Shown here: piece after piece, positions 47,601-60,292 of the stretch
Layout of the letters: each line of letters starts with the position of its first letter
How positions within the stretch are numbered: the stretch's first letter is position 1
From: Gymnogyps californianus
Taxonomy: Eukaryota; Chordata; Aves; Accipitriformes; Cathartidae
Length of the DNA: 64,000 nucleotides
Direction of reading: 5' to 3'
NCBI RefSeq assembly: GCF_018139145.2
Contig: NC_059473.1
Location: forward strand, 9,292,503 to 9,356,502
Made by a program: the position numbers and the translations under genes
Notes under the pieces: model-generated
Databases searched by the model: none
What the model was told of the DNA's origin: nothing
The model's input: the letters and a program-made list of their open reading frames with translations, nothing else

Positions 47601-49563
47601 TACTGATAGCCATCCGATACCAACATTTCTTTGCCTTGTTTTTATCCAGCTTCTAATCCTTAGTCTGCTTGTGGGGGTGACAACTTTATCCAAATAGAAA
47701 TAAACCTCATCTGGTTTCTTTCTCATCCTATATTTTGCAAGCCACTCTGAAGGGTTCTTTCACTTATCCAGTTAAATCCCTCAACTTTGCTGTGACCACT
47801 CTTACTCTCAATAGCATCCTGAGAGCCAAACACTGGTCCTAACCACAACCAACAGAGCACTAGATTGGGAAGAAATTCTACAACACGAGACCACTCAAAG
47901 CCATTCAAGTGGTAATTCGTAACAGCATTGCAAACCCTTTCCTATCTTCTCCTCCGCAAGATAAAGCGTATTCAGTTATGAACACAGACTCTGGATGCCT
48001 AGAGAGCCAATAGACAGAACGTGATCGCTACAAGGAGCTTCCAAAATTTGACCCTACTGTTTTTCCAGCCCTCTCTGCTAGAAAATTATTCTCCCCTGAG
48101 AACTGCCCAGGCCCAGCGAATGGCACAGCACTCTAGGATCAGGGCTTCTATGGTGGAGGCTGTGAGAATCCATTCTAGGAAGTAAAAAAAAAAACCAAAA
48201 AAACCCCTTCTTAATGACTACACAAATTTGAAGAGAAGAATACAATTATCATGAATTTACAGTGACTTAATTCCCACTAAAATCACAACAAAATTGATTC
48301 TCCTTTACACTCAAGTCTTTTTATAGTAATCCATCGAAATGAGGTAGTAATATTTAAAGGCCCCTTATACTACTGTAGCAGCAGAGAGTCCCTAGGGCAT
48401 GAGAATCAGATGTCATATGCACACAAGCAAATAAGAGCAAAATCCCCTCAAGTGCCTACATCTATTTTTATCATTTATGTATACAAAGAGATAACAGCTG
48501 CAGGGCTGAATAAAAATAAAACTGGTCAGCCTATAGCTGTCTATCCTGCTTGGGTTTTTCAATCAGGAAGGCAGATGAGGTGCCTGAATGTTGTACGAAC
48601 TATAGTATAATCTTGATCTATGTGCAAGAATTGAGAGCAGAATTGGAGAAAACTTGAGTTTTGGCAAAGCTGTTAGAAAGTGTAGGTGTTCAGCAATGAA
48701 AAACACAATATTTATAGACTTAAGGGTCATGGGCCTATCTTTAGACTAAAGTATGCTATGGCCCTACAAGCTGTGCTTTTTGAGAACTAAATGTCATAAT
48801 TGAAGTAGGGTTTCTATAGAATCTCTTTGAAGGAGAATAATGAATATATTTTCTTAAAGAATTAATCATAAAAATAATTTGTCTTCTCACTTGAGTAATG
48901 GATTAAGTGGAACAGTTCCATCCCAAGCTGTAGCCAGCTTTCAGAAGTTTCCCCACATCCACTGAGCATTTTAGCAAGGCCATACTACTGAAGAGAGCAA
49001 GCGTACAGTCCACACTTGGCAAAAGACTGTTGGTAGGTTCAGAGATATCTAATGGCCGTGCCTTATTCCAAAGGGAAAATGCTGGGGCATATAATCCAGC
49101 CATTACACCACCAAAACCACGCTAAGCCTGCAGGGATCAGGGCTGTTCCTCTGGCAGAAAGAGTAATTATGAAACACCACGTACTTTATAAGTGAGTTTA
49201 CTCCCAAGTGATGCAAGCAGAGCAGAGCACCCAATTAGAATGGAAAGCCCTTCAAACCAGTGACAACTTCTGTCTCACACTAATTTATGCCAGTTCAGCT
49301 CTGTTGCTTTGCAGTACAAAGCTTAACCAAGAGGACTCAAGGCATATTAGTTTTATTACATGTTCCACCCTATCCACTGCTATGAAGAAACTGACTCAGC
49401 TTTATCTGCACAGTCCCTCATCTGCTTCAGTACTACCTAACTCATTAAAAGACCAATACTTTTCTAATTTTCTCTATCTTCCTTTTTTCTGGTGCCTGTT
49501 CTGTAATTTTTTTTTCCCCTTTTCTCTTACATAAATCAGAATTATACCCTCCTTTGATTTATG
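44623..49563. other. unique noncoding sequence, no gene seen
   Basis: Frames stay below about 85 codons and are unrecognised. T-rich and A-rich patches occur at about 45300-45380, 45660-45680 and 48184-48205. An exact donor consensus lies on the minus strand at 45537-45545 (GTGAGT reading leftward) without a strong acceptor. A seven-base-pair hairpin lies at 46744-46772. No mobile element is recognised. Confidence 0.5.
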
Positions 49564-49642
49564 TTGTAGGCGGTGGTTTTTTGGTTTTGTTTGGGGTTGG
49601 GGGGGTGTGGTGGTGTTGTGGTTTGTGGTTTGTTTTTTTTTT
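49564..49642. repeat. G/T-rich low-complexity tract
   Basis: About 80 bases of almost only G and T, including GGGG (49593-49596) and a run of seven G (49599-49605), ending in a T run. The plus strand could form a G-quadruplex. The tract has no clear repeating unit. Confidence 0.85.
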
Positions 49643-51040
49643 AAAAAGGAAGGCATAAGACTAAGAAGAAACATAAAGAACATGCTTCTATGAAACCATA
49701 CATTCTAATCAGAGTAATGAAAGGAAAGCCATAGTAAATAAACAATATGGTGATTTCTTATTAAAGTCACATGATACCGCCCACCAGGAAACTGCACAGA
49801 TAACTAATAGATTCAGTGTCATTACAGAGCTGTCATCCAAGTATCCTAATATTAAATCTAGCTGATGTTAAGGAGGGTGACTAAAACAAGGGGAAAAAAC
49901 AAGCCTTCCCCCCTGCAAAGCAAGTGGAGAAGCACTGGCAATCTGCATTTTGACTGTCTTTTGAGTGGTAATTTTTTTTTTTCTATTATTATTCCTTTTA
50001 AAGTAAAGCCACAGCTCTTTTGTTCAGCAACTCTGATTTGTTTTAGAGACATGTAAAAGCTCCATCTGAGGCCAGGGCCCCTCTCTGGTATGTCGTCAAA
50101 AGCAAGGGCAATGAAGATTTCTTTATACTGTAGATGTCAATACAGAGTTGAGGTATGGGAGCTGGTGCAGATGTCAGAAATAAACTAGCCATTGTAACAC
50201 GCAGCTTGTGAGAAACCGAATAAAAGGGTCCACATGAGCTCATCCCAATAGCAACATATAATTTATCCTATAGCACCCTATGCTGACAGTCTTAATATAT
50301 TTGAGCATAAGCCCCATGTACGTCCCAACCAAAGGGATGAGAGCAGAAACAAGAGTGAAATGATCTGCTTATTTCCCCAGAGGCATGCCAGGATCTAGGA
50401 AGTAAGATGACAGAATGCTCTGTCACCCAGTGTGGTACCTCTCAGCTGCAGTTGAAGCAGAATTAGCACTTGCTCCAGGACTGAGGACATCTCACACAGG
50501 TTTGAAGGCCATATTCATCAGCATACTTTTTTCCCCTCAGAAAATGCTGTTTGGCTGGGTTACAAGACATATTAGAAAGAGAGATACTAATCCTAAACTT
50601 GGATAGTTTTGTTACCACACTTCAGCACAGTTCTTACATTAAGATGTAGCAAAGTCTGCCCCCAGGTTCCCTGTTTTCTGTTTGCAAAATGAGGAGCTAA
50701 GCTGCAGGGACATGAATCAAGGCCCACAAGTGTATATTTTCAGCGAGCAGGGTGCTATGGCTCAATCCGACAAAAGCAAACATGCAATCTGAAAAAACCT
50801 TCCTACATTACACAAGCACCATTATTTCGTGGAACATCTGACACAGACGACACAGGCACATACTACGTTACAACACTTGAGCACTACAATATGAATTTTC
50901 TTGCTTCCCTTGTATCCTATCTACGTATTTAAGAAGTTATGTCATGGTAGAATTGCAGGATGGAGTGAAGTGGCAGCTAGAAAGGCCTGAATAAATGATG
51001 GGGCTGCTTTAGATATAATGGGATTTCACATAAATATAAG
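49643..51040. other. unique noncoding sequence, no gene seen
   Basis: Frames are below 70 codons and short T runs occur (near 49972-49982). No repeat family, RNA gene or regulatory arrangement is recognised. Confidence 0.5.
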
Positions 51041-51130
51041 AATCATAGGATAATTCAGGTTGGAAGGGACATCAGACCAATTGCCTATTCAAAGCATGCT
51101 GCTTTTAACCTAATTTGCAAGGGTTATCTT
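51041..51130 (-). mobile_element. CR1 LINE fragment, 3' end, minus strand
   Basis: Read on the minus strand, the segment ends with a CCTTCCAACCTGAAT-like block and then a degraded copy of the short ATTCTATG terminal repeat, ending at 51041. This is the hallmark 3' end of chicken-repeat-1 (CR1) LINEs, the dominant retrotransposon of birds. Similarity fades beyond about 51075, so only the tail is clear and the fragment is old and diverged. As usual for CR1, there is no poly(A) and no clear target duplication. The fragment is too short to code for anything. Confidence 0.75.
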
Positions 51131-52109
51131 AGATACATTGTTGAAGAGCCACAGGAAGACCAACAGAAGCTGTTCGGTACCTTTTCTCACCTCGGAGAAA
51201 CACTGAAAATATGAACAACATCCATAACCACCCACTTTGACACAATCCACGTGCTGCTGCTGTTACTAGAAACACTTACAGAAGGAATGATTTTGTTCAC
51301 ACAGATGTTCATTAAAAAAGAAGTGTAATTAGTATTTCTATAGATGCACTCTACTCACAATTACATCCTCAAACCTTTTACTAAAACTATCATTCTTTCA
51401 CTCAAAAGTAGAAGTAACTTCAATCAAGCTATCTGATAATTCACAATATAACATATCAAGTCTCAGAAGAAAAAAGGTACAGACTGTGTCAGAAGCACAA
51501 ATTTAGAAGCCCTTGCATAAAATCTATTCACCCTGCAGCCAGAACACAGAAGAGGCATTCATTTACCCTTTTGATGTAGAAATAAAGCCTGAGAACATGT
51601 AGTCTTTCATATCCACTTTTATACATCTGTATGTATTACTTGCAATGATTCACATTGGCTGAAATGAGGTTCGATCAAAAGTTTGGATGGTGCATCTTTG
51701 ATACGCATCTTACAGATATCCTCCTTTCAATATTCTCAGCCTTAAAAAGGCATGGCTGATGTCAAACAGATTGAGGTCTACTACTACTTTAGCAACTGTG
51801 ATTACAAAGTAATAGGGAAAAAACCCACCTGTTTAAGCACACTTCAGTATCATGTACATAGAACACTCATACTTTCAGAAGCCTCCAGTAAATGAGAAGT
51901 AGCAAGTGTTTCCGACTAAAGAACTGGAAATTATAATTCTTTTGTTGAGATTTGAGCAATTTTTTATAGAACAGTGTGAACACATCACTGAATCCCATCA
52001 TTACTCATTAGACAACATGCTTGCATTCTTCACTGGAAATAAAGATACTTAAGAATACAATACATCAATAGCTTGTAATTAATGGGGAAAAAAATCCCAC
52101 CAGTCTTAC
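51131..52109. other. unique AT-rich noncoding sequence
   Basis: No open frame of note is present. It may hide further diverged CR1 sequence next to the recognised tail, but I cannot see it by eye. Confidence 0.45.
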
Positions 52110-52144
52110 CTTCTTTCAAAGAACACGCCAACAGGTATTTCTAC
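52110..52144 (-). other. candidate exon end on the minus strand (donor with open frame)
   Basis: On the minus strand a good donor (AAG, GTAAGA) follows the interval and an AG lies directly before it. One reading frame stays open from about 52200 down to the donor (roughly 30 codons). The acceptor has a poor pyrimidine tract, the peptide is not recognised, and an open frame of this length is expected by chance. Treat as weak. Confidence 0.12.
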
Positions 52145-52455
52145 CTGCACAGTATGTTGTTTCAGCGCTCCCCACAACTGCTTCTTGAGTGACTGCTTGA
52201 CATTTGATGTTTGCTATGGACCTGCCTCCAGCTGTGTTGCTCCTCCCAGTGTTTCTGCTATAACTTCACATGGAACTTCAGCAGGAACTCCCCAATGCTG
52301 ATTTTAAAATAATAGGTTGTCTTTTCCAGCAGTTTTTCTGTATAGACAGAACAGAAATATCAAACTGGTGAGTTGTACTGCTGTCACTTAGACAGCGGAG
52401 GTGTTACTGAGAAATACAATGCCAATAATTAATGTGTACAGTGGAAAAATGCATG

Positions 52456-53025
52456 TCAAATTGACTTGTAAAGGTCTGCTGTAGCATTACTACTAATTGG
52501 CATCTCACTGTATGTAATTATATGATCATGCAGCATACTTGAGTGATAATGCAAAAATAGATAATTTATGGGAGAAAAAAACACTACACCGGGTAATTGG
52601 GACTGTGCAATACATGTGGCCTGCACTGAAGTTTGCCAGGTCTCATTCATAAGTAGCCTATCACCTTTTTTAAAAAGTTTCTGAAATGTGTAATGGTTAT
52701 TTAAAATTGGCTCCTGCACTTCACAAGCAGGACTGTAGAAGCAGCAACACTCTTTTACTGGAGCAACTGGTACGGCCAGAAGAGACAAAGCTTGTCTCTT
52801 CTCACCTCCACCAACTGGTGGAATAAAAGGTGTTGCCTTACCCCCTACAATACTTATTTCACCTACATCTTTGCTGCTGCTAATCCAGAGCCTGTAGAAG
52901 TATGTTTGCACTGACCTCAAGGAGAGCAGCAAATCTGCCTCCAGGGACAACATGCACGTTACAGCTGTACTCTCCATGTGCTCAAAGCTATGAGAAAGCA
53001 TATGGCCAGTATCACATGGGCCCAT
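52456..53025 (-). other. longest open reading frame (189 codons), unrecognised
   Basis: An ATG-initiated frame of 189 codons runs on the minus strand. The predicted product contains no signal peptide, zinc-binding pattern, nucleotide-binding motif or clear membrane segment. It has a cysteine cluster near residues 93-95 and a proline/glycine-rich patch near residues 66-75. At this base composition a frame of this length is somewhat unlikely by chance, perhaps a few percent over the whole window by my rough estimate. No splice, promoter or poly(A) context supports it. It could be a chance frame, part of a noncoding transcript, or a lineage-specific protein; chance is most likely. Confidence 0.12.
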
Positions 53026-56000
53026 GGCAGTCCATCACGCTTGGGCATGCAGTGAGGCTGGATTTCTCTCTGAAAAGCATGTCAGCTCAGGTAGCAGTTA
53101 ACCCTCGCTGAAGAGACAAAACGAATGTGTTCCCATGCTCAGCGCTACGCAGTTTGAAAAAATGCCATCTAGTTTTTAAAGCCTATGAAAGAACATACCA
53201 CAAAAAACCCAGAATACCTAAGCTGCCACTTCAGGCTCTGTATTTATGAAACATAGACAGCCTTGTCAAGATGGGACACCCAACCTTCTACTGGACACCG
53301 TTACTGCCCCATCCTGAAGCTGCAACCCAGAAACTACCAGCCTTCCTGCCTCTGCAGCTGAACAACTCCTGCCCTGAGGGGCTTTTTCCACATTGTAGCA
53401 GCTATTCAATGAAAAAAAAAACGAATAAAAAACACAAGCTCACACAGCCTGCCTCTGTCAGAAAAAAAAACCCAAGGTTTGCCCTTCTTCAGCACAACCT
53501 TCTAAATGATCAAGGCTGATCTCTCACAAAGCAGCTGTAATGGCGGCTGAAGAGTTCAAGAACAAGTCTTGCCCATGTCTTTTCTGTGCAGAATTCATCC
53601 AGTTTGCTTTTTGCCACATATGGATGGCACTAGAAAGTCTATACCAAAAGAGCAGGACTCCCTGGCTCCACTTTACAGTAACAGGTCTGTCGAGTTATAA
53701 CTCAGACTTCTCCTGTGCAAAGAACTCCAGGCTGTCAAAAACCCTGCAGTGTTGTTAATAAAAACGTCTACTGAGAAACGGAACTACTTTTAACCTGTAT
53801 TTTATTTCCTGAGTTCCAAATTTCTCTCTGCCTTCCCACCCTCCCCCTGCATCTATCATCCAGCTTGAGTCTAAAAAAGTAATGGCTGAGCAGAGGGCAG
53901 AAGCTATCTTCGTCCAAATGTAGTAGGCAACCGCAGTTACAAGTTGCAGAGGAGACAAAAACTTCAATAAACTAAGCTTAAATCTTCTCAGAATCGTTCT
54001 GGGGTAACTCTTTGTCATGATGATAAAAAGGCATTAATTGCGCAGTCAAAGAAACTGCATTATATCATTTGTAATAAAAGGACAAGATTGTAGCTGTCAT
54101 GCATTCCAAGATTTCAATGAAGCACACGCATCATTCTAATCTTAATCATTCCAAATTGTAAGAGTTTCAGTCCGGGGTGTTTCAGCGTGTTGCATGCAAG
54201 CACCCTGTAAATCCAGATGAAAGCTTGGGATACACTCCTTCCAATCTATCCTCATCAGTGACAATACAAAGTAGTGACTGAAGAGAAAAACTGTGGAAAT
54301 CAAATAAAAAAAGATATTGCATGTAGCAACATTTGGTACCTGTAGCACCAAAAATACATGTTTTTTTAAATCATAATTTTGTTAATGATTAGAAAGCCAC
54401 CAACAGTTATGTTATGCCACTGAATTTTCCTAGCACAGGAAAGGAACTCCCAGGAAGAGGAGTCTCCTCAGGGCTAAGAACTCTTTCTTTAAATACTCTC
54501 ATGCTACCTAAGGAAAAAAAATTGTTTTTAAGACCAAATGTGCAGCATAGCAGCCCATGCTGTTTGGAAAATCCTCATGTCTGAGCTTCTGACAGGAAGA
54601 GCTGAAATGTCTCATCTGTCAGACAGTCAGGGTCAACGGATGGCATTACGTGCTTTGCTAGAGAAGCTCACCAGCGTACAGGATTTGACTGGCAACAACC
54701 TGCGGGGCATAGTGACATTCCAGTAACTTGGAGCATTTCAGCAGGTGTATTTCTAGGATTTATTCAGGCAAAGCTACTCATATGACCCCTGCAACACCCA
54801 TGGAAGAATCCAAGTATGAAAGCTCAAGATTTCACTTGTTTAAATTAAAATGTGTGAGGGAGAAGAATAAAGGTTATATTTGAAAGGTTTATTTTTTTTC
54901 CTTCCCCTAAAAAAAGAAAACCCACAGGAAACTCAGTAATTCCTCTGACTCCCTCATTATACAGCTAGCTCTTCCTCCAGATGCTTGCATGCAAATACAT
55001 ACAAATCTCAAAACACAAATCCCAATTAGTCTGGCACAAACGTAACTTCAAGGCGCTCTGCTTCTGAATATCTGATTATGTGAAAATTTAAGCTGCTCTT
55101 CTGCCCTCAGAGATAAACAGATTCTCTTTTCCAAATGACAGAAGGCACAGGTTATAGTTATTAACATCCATGCCCTTCGTGACAATCACAAGTAATCAAT
55201 AGCAATCAGATCATTACAAAAGAGCAGGCTGGGCAGATATGAAGTGCTGAAATTCAGCCTCCCTGAGAAAAAAAGTCACATTACCATATGCATAAGAAAT
55301 GTTAATTTTTGATTGTCTAATAGTTGGGGACATTTTAAATACTCTTTTCTCAGTTTTATATCCTCTGTGCTCTTAGCCCCTCTCCCTGGATCCAGTTCTC
55401 AGCCTACGTATGCGGTACCAGTCCTCATGGCTCAAGCTCAGCACTAATGTGAACATACTAGACATCCCACCTCGTTTCCCCATTACCTTTTCAGCAAGGA
55501 AGAATGTCATAAACCTGTCCTTGCCAATGCTGCAATGACTGCCAAGAGCTGAGCACATGTGGAGGGCATATCGCCATTCAGGATCTATTCACTATCTGGG
55601 CTACTACTTCTGCGCGTGTTTGGAGGGGGCTCGTCAGCCCTGATGAAACGTGTGCCAAAGCATGATCTGTTCAGGTCTGGCAGACAGTAAAAGCACTGTA
55701 TATCATCTCTTGGTTGATGTACACTCTAGATTAGCTTAAGTAAAGCACTTGGAAAGTTATCTTACAGCTGCAGGAGTAGATAAGTAAAAGCAGAGGAGCA
55801 GTTAGGTGACGACCATGAAGAAATGTGTCTCAGTCACTGCTTTGTTATGAACATGAACTAGTGGGATGATCCATTCATTTTGGATGTTTTCTGTATGAAA
55901 ACAAATTATCTACCACCAATGTACAACATCTACATGGATTAAAGAGGAGCAAACATTGGATACTAGCTTGTCTCTTCTGCACAATTCTTTGGAGACAAGA

Positions 56001-57617
56001 AGGGTGGCAAATAAACTCTCAGAATATCTACTAAATAATGCATCTCCATATAATTAAGTATATTCTATTCAGAAGCTTTCAGCTTTTTAGACTATTCAGA
56101 CAGTTTTCAGAATAATTATCTGAGAAGTTCAATTTGGACGTTGCAGCCAGCATGAATTTTATTTTGGCTTTTTTAAAGTTATGATTGAATAGAGGAACCT
56201 CTATTATGTGGTCAGGGCAAAATGATTTCTGGAAGTTATGAGTACTAAACTATCATGGTTTTCACTGTTATACATACTTTCCTCACTGATTAAACCTCAC
56301 ATTTCTACAGCCACAGGATCATTTATTTTACTAGGAAACTAACACCAGCAATTCATTTTTCACAAGTTTTGCAAAGCATATGCTTGGCAGCAGTTGGAAA
56401 TCGCATCAGGTTAAACACGTCAAAACAGAGGCCAATGCCTGGGAGCTTTGACAGGAAGGGAAAGAGGTGAGAAACCATCTACGTAATGCCGCTGAGGCAG
56501 GTGATCTGCTGCTCCAACAGCACTAACAAATCCCAGATGACAATGCCGATGTGGCTGCTGCCCTCTCAAACAGCAGGTTTTCTCCTAGTAACATCTCGTA
56601 ATCCCATCAGCAGTAACCGAACTAGTGAGTATACAGTCACACAAGTCAAGTGTGGAAAGGGTGATTTTAAGAAAGTTATTTACAGATTGGATTTCCATCT
56701 CTTACAGCCACTGTTCTCACTGCACAGCAACATCCCATAAACCCAGTTGAATTCACAGAGCCTAGCAGAAAACAGGGAATACTGGTGAATCACGTGTTCT
56801 GCGACATTAACTCTCTTAAACCACAAGAACTGTTTTTCATAAATTTATTACCCCTTCAGTTTCAAAGCCAGGTAATAATTTGTAGGGCTTCCCATGCATA
56901 AGGCACAAGCAATCCAGTTCAGTCAGCTTCAAAGATCATCATGATTATAAAGCAGCAGAACAAGTGACTGGTGAAAATATATGCTTGCAACCAGACAAAT
57001 ACATAGTAGGTAAGAGAACAAAGCAAGTTCTTCCTATTTGCGTTAATTTTTGTCACACAACTAGTGTTTTGGAGCATGAGATGTTTGCATGCTCTGGTCA
57101 GCCAAGAGGAAAGGGCTTAGGAGAGGCTCACGGACCCCCATATAGGAGGCTGTGCAGATGCATCACCTCACATGTGCCCATGTCTTTCCTCGGCCAGGAC
57201 ACTGAACTCCTTGGGTCCCTACCGCAGGGCATGTCAGCCAGGCTCAGGCACAGCCCGCAGGAGACACCGCGACTGCAGCTGTGCCCTGCCCTAGGACACG
57301 GGAGCTGTTCTGCAGACTGCACAGGGGCCAGAAATGCTAACATAGTGTGCTATGCCTACATCCAGCTGTGAAAAGGTCCCATCTGCACATCCATCCTTTA
57401 AAATTTTCCACATCAAAAGAAAAGCAGCTTTTAAAGTACTATCAAAGATGTTCATATAAATAACCCTTCTATATATAGACTGCCTGCAGTTTTATTTCAC
57501 CTGTAGCTTGTAGCTGAAGCATTACCATAGTCACACAACTGCTTTTCTGAAGTTCTGGTGTACGACAGAGCTACTGGCAACAGAAGCACTACTGAAAAGT
57601 GATGTTCTGTAACTCAC
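53026..57617. other. unique noncoding sequence, no gene seen
   Basis: Frames are mostly below 90 codons. One of 135 codons (56964-57371 plus) overlaps a GC-richer patch at about 57090-57320 and is unrecognised. A short A run lies near 53411-53420. No repeat family or RNA gene is visible. Confidence 0.5.
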
Positions 57618-57653
57618 CTGCATTACCAATAAATCCCAAATCTTCTTAAATAA
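57618..57653 (-). other. candidate 36-nt internal exon on the minus strand (splice-like signals only)
   Basis: Read on the minus strand, CTTCCTTATTCTGCAG precedes the interval, which ends exactly at CAG followed by GTGAGT, the consensus donor. The 36 bases are a multiple of three, and one of the three frames (phase 0) is open for 12 codons. This is the best-formed acceptor-donor pair seen in the window, but no partner exon was found, so the gene, if any, is unknown. Confidence 0.18.
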
Positions 57654-60249
57654 CTGCAGAATAAGGAAGACTTGTGCCCTTTGCCTCTGAAGATCTAGCT
57701 AAACTCCAATATTTTCTTTTATATCGCAGATAAATCTGTTTTCCAAAGAAGCCAAGAAGGCTCAAAACTCAGGACTGCCCTCTTGCTGACGTGCAACAAC
57801 TGCAATACCCAATGCTGTCACTTGATGTCTCTGTGCTGAATAAAATCCCTGTCAGGCATGGTCCCCTGCCACACGGCTGCAAAGTGAGCAGTGTGGAAGC
57901 TAATTTGGCTTTCTGCACTGCATCTCTTCAGCACCCATCTCTCTATGGGACAGACTTCTATGCAGTATGATACAGATGGTGCCAACTGCGAGACAGATAG
58001 AGAAGAGAAAAAAAAGTTGAAGATGACCTTACAACTAATAAGCAGTAAGATCAGGAAGAAATAGATATACCAATATGTTGGCCATAAAGTATATGTCAGT
58101 TACTTAACAGGGAAAGGGAGCAAACGTAATAGAAAACTGAAATGTTAAACATTAAACTATTCAACTATGAATACCGGCCAGTCATCCTTAGGAAGCTGTG
58201 TTGGACAAAGGATAAGGAAAGGATAAGTATGAAGACATCTGCTTACTTCAGAGCTAGCTAGTTAAGCAGTAGGTCAGGTATGTTTTCAGTACACTTCTAT
58301 AGTGTTTGAGAGGACTTTGGTATACCAGAAACCTTTCTGCCAGATGTACTCTGGCTTAGAGAACTTCTGAGTTAGAAGCAAGTATTACTGGGGCTCTTCT
58401 GCGGGTACACAGGAAATTGAGGGATGCACTTGTCCTCAATGATCTTTCATCAACAGACTCACAAATACAAGCCTCTGACATGCTGATCCTTACAAGCATT
58501 TAGGAAATTTGAGGGCACCTTAGGGATCCCCAGAAAACCACGATCCTCCAGTAACTTCCCAGCTATTCCTGCTCCCTGCATCTCTCAGAAGACAGCAGGC
58601 ACAGATTTTCAACCCTACTACATCTGTCTGGCGGTGGAAAGCCAAGTTAAAAACCTAATCAGCAACTTCAAATTCCTCTTGCCAAGTAAACTGCTGTTCA
58701 GAAGGAATGGAAATTGCAATGTGAACTTGTCTGAAGTGCAGCCAGTAACTCAAATGAAATATATCCATTATGGGCTTCATCTTTGATTTTATTTTCAGGT
58801 AACATGGAACAGTACGCAAATCTAAACGTGCTACTTTGTCCTTTCAATGTTAATAAGGCTATGAAATCTGTATCATAACTTCAGAGTGTAGGAACAGAAC
58901 AATAAAATCATCTATCACTAGTTATTTATTTTAATATAGATGGCATTCCTAATTGTTTTCTACCATTTAAAAGCAATTTGCCATTCACTGAACTTCAACA
59001 AATGAGATCTTTGAAAATACAGCTATTAAGAGAGATTAATAACAGCTTCTCACCTCTTATTCCAGGAGCCCAAGATATTTTCCCGTTATTGCTATTCCTC
59101 TCAACATACTCTTCATGCAGAATTAAAGATAAGGGCATGAGAACGTGGAAGCCATAAACAGTTTTCAATTGTGAAGATATGGCAAGATAGGCAATAACAT
59201 TTTGCTTCAAAGCATAGCCTATTTAGTCCAGTGAAATTATTTTGGCTTTTAAAACTGTAAATCCACTTAAAACTAGAGGTCACTGAGCATTCAAGCTGCC
59301 ATGCAACAGTAGTACAGTCAGGTGCCTTCTCATGTTTGCAAAACTCAATGTTAACAGATACGCTGTCACAGTCCTACTGTCTTGTTTCAGTGCTCCCTTT
59401 CATTAATATTTGTTTATTAGTAAGGAATATAACCCCTCTAACTTTACACTGCTTATACTATCTACAGTATTTCAGGGAATCAAGATGCTAGAATTTCTGA
59501 AAAGTGAGATTTCTTCAGAGAAAGGTCAGAACAGTGCCAACAAAACTTAATTGCTCTGAATATATAACTGCCTTCTGAATCTATACAACTTTCCTTTATT
59601 TAAGGAAATAAACAGTGAGCAGTTATCAAACATCTGTATCAGATGTTCCAATGTGAGACAAATGCTGAGACTTAGATAGAGCCAACTATCTATTTTGGAG
59701 GTCACTTGACATTTACTCGGAGAAAACCTGACAATTTTTCTATGAAGAGTACAGCAGCTAATGCAACACAATACATATTAAAAGAAGAATGTTCAAAGTC
59801 GATTAAATCTCTTTGGTAACGTAACTACTTGTTATAAATCAAGACAAGGTTGTCACTCCTTTTGGATCAAGGTTAATCTACTCATCACCATTAAATTCAC
59901 ACATGCATTATCAAGGATCTATCTTACAGCTTCTCACTCCAATAATCTGAAGCATTACCAGCTGAACAGGGAGCAGCATGACATTTCATACCATAGATAT
60001 GGAAAGCAAGAAAGGATTTGTACCTTTATCTCTGGCTTTCACGCTACATTTTTAGCTCTACAGGAATAAGATCAGTAGGAATTGGTTAGCAATACATAGC
60101 AAGGCAAAGCTATTAAAAACATGAAAAAACATGGAAAGACTGGCACACTACTGTTCTTTTCCCAGCAAATGACAGAGAGTATTTCTACACAGCAACAGAA
60201 GTGTTAACGTATCTCCTCAAAAAGTGTAGGTAAAAGGTGACCAAGCTAA
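57654..60249. other. unique AT-rich noncoding sequence
   Basis: No frame longer than about 75 codons, no repeat family and no RNA gene were seen. Confidence 0.55.
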
Positions 60250-60292
60250 GCCTCAGCATTCCCAAATGCTGGAAATTAGTGAATGCTGAAGC
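60250..60292. repeat. hairpin with 9-bp perfect arms
   Basis: TCAGCATTC (60253-60261) and GAATGCTGA (60281-60289) are exact reverse complements around a 19-base loop. Two further G-C pairs follow after one mismatch. It is shorter than a normal microRNA precursor and no further pairing is seen in the flanks. Confidence 0.5.

Noticed and set aside
51670..51680. tRNA B-box-like word GGTTCGATCAA
   Set aside because: No matching A-box, cloverleaf pairing or terminator T run at the right spacing was found; a single short motif is expected by chance.
56964..57371. 135-codon open frame as a gene
   Set aside because: It overlaps a GC-richer patch and an open frame on the opposite strand, has no recognised domain and no trusted splice sites.
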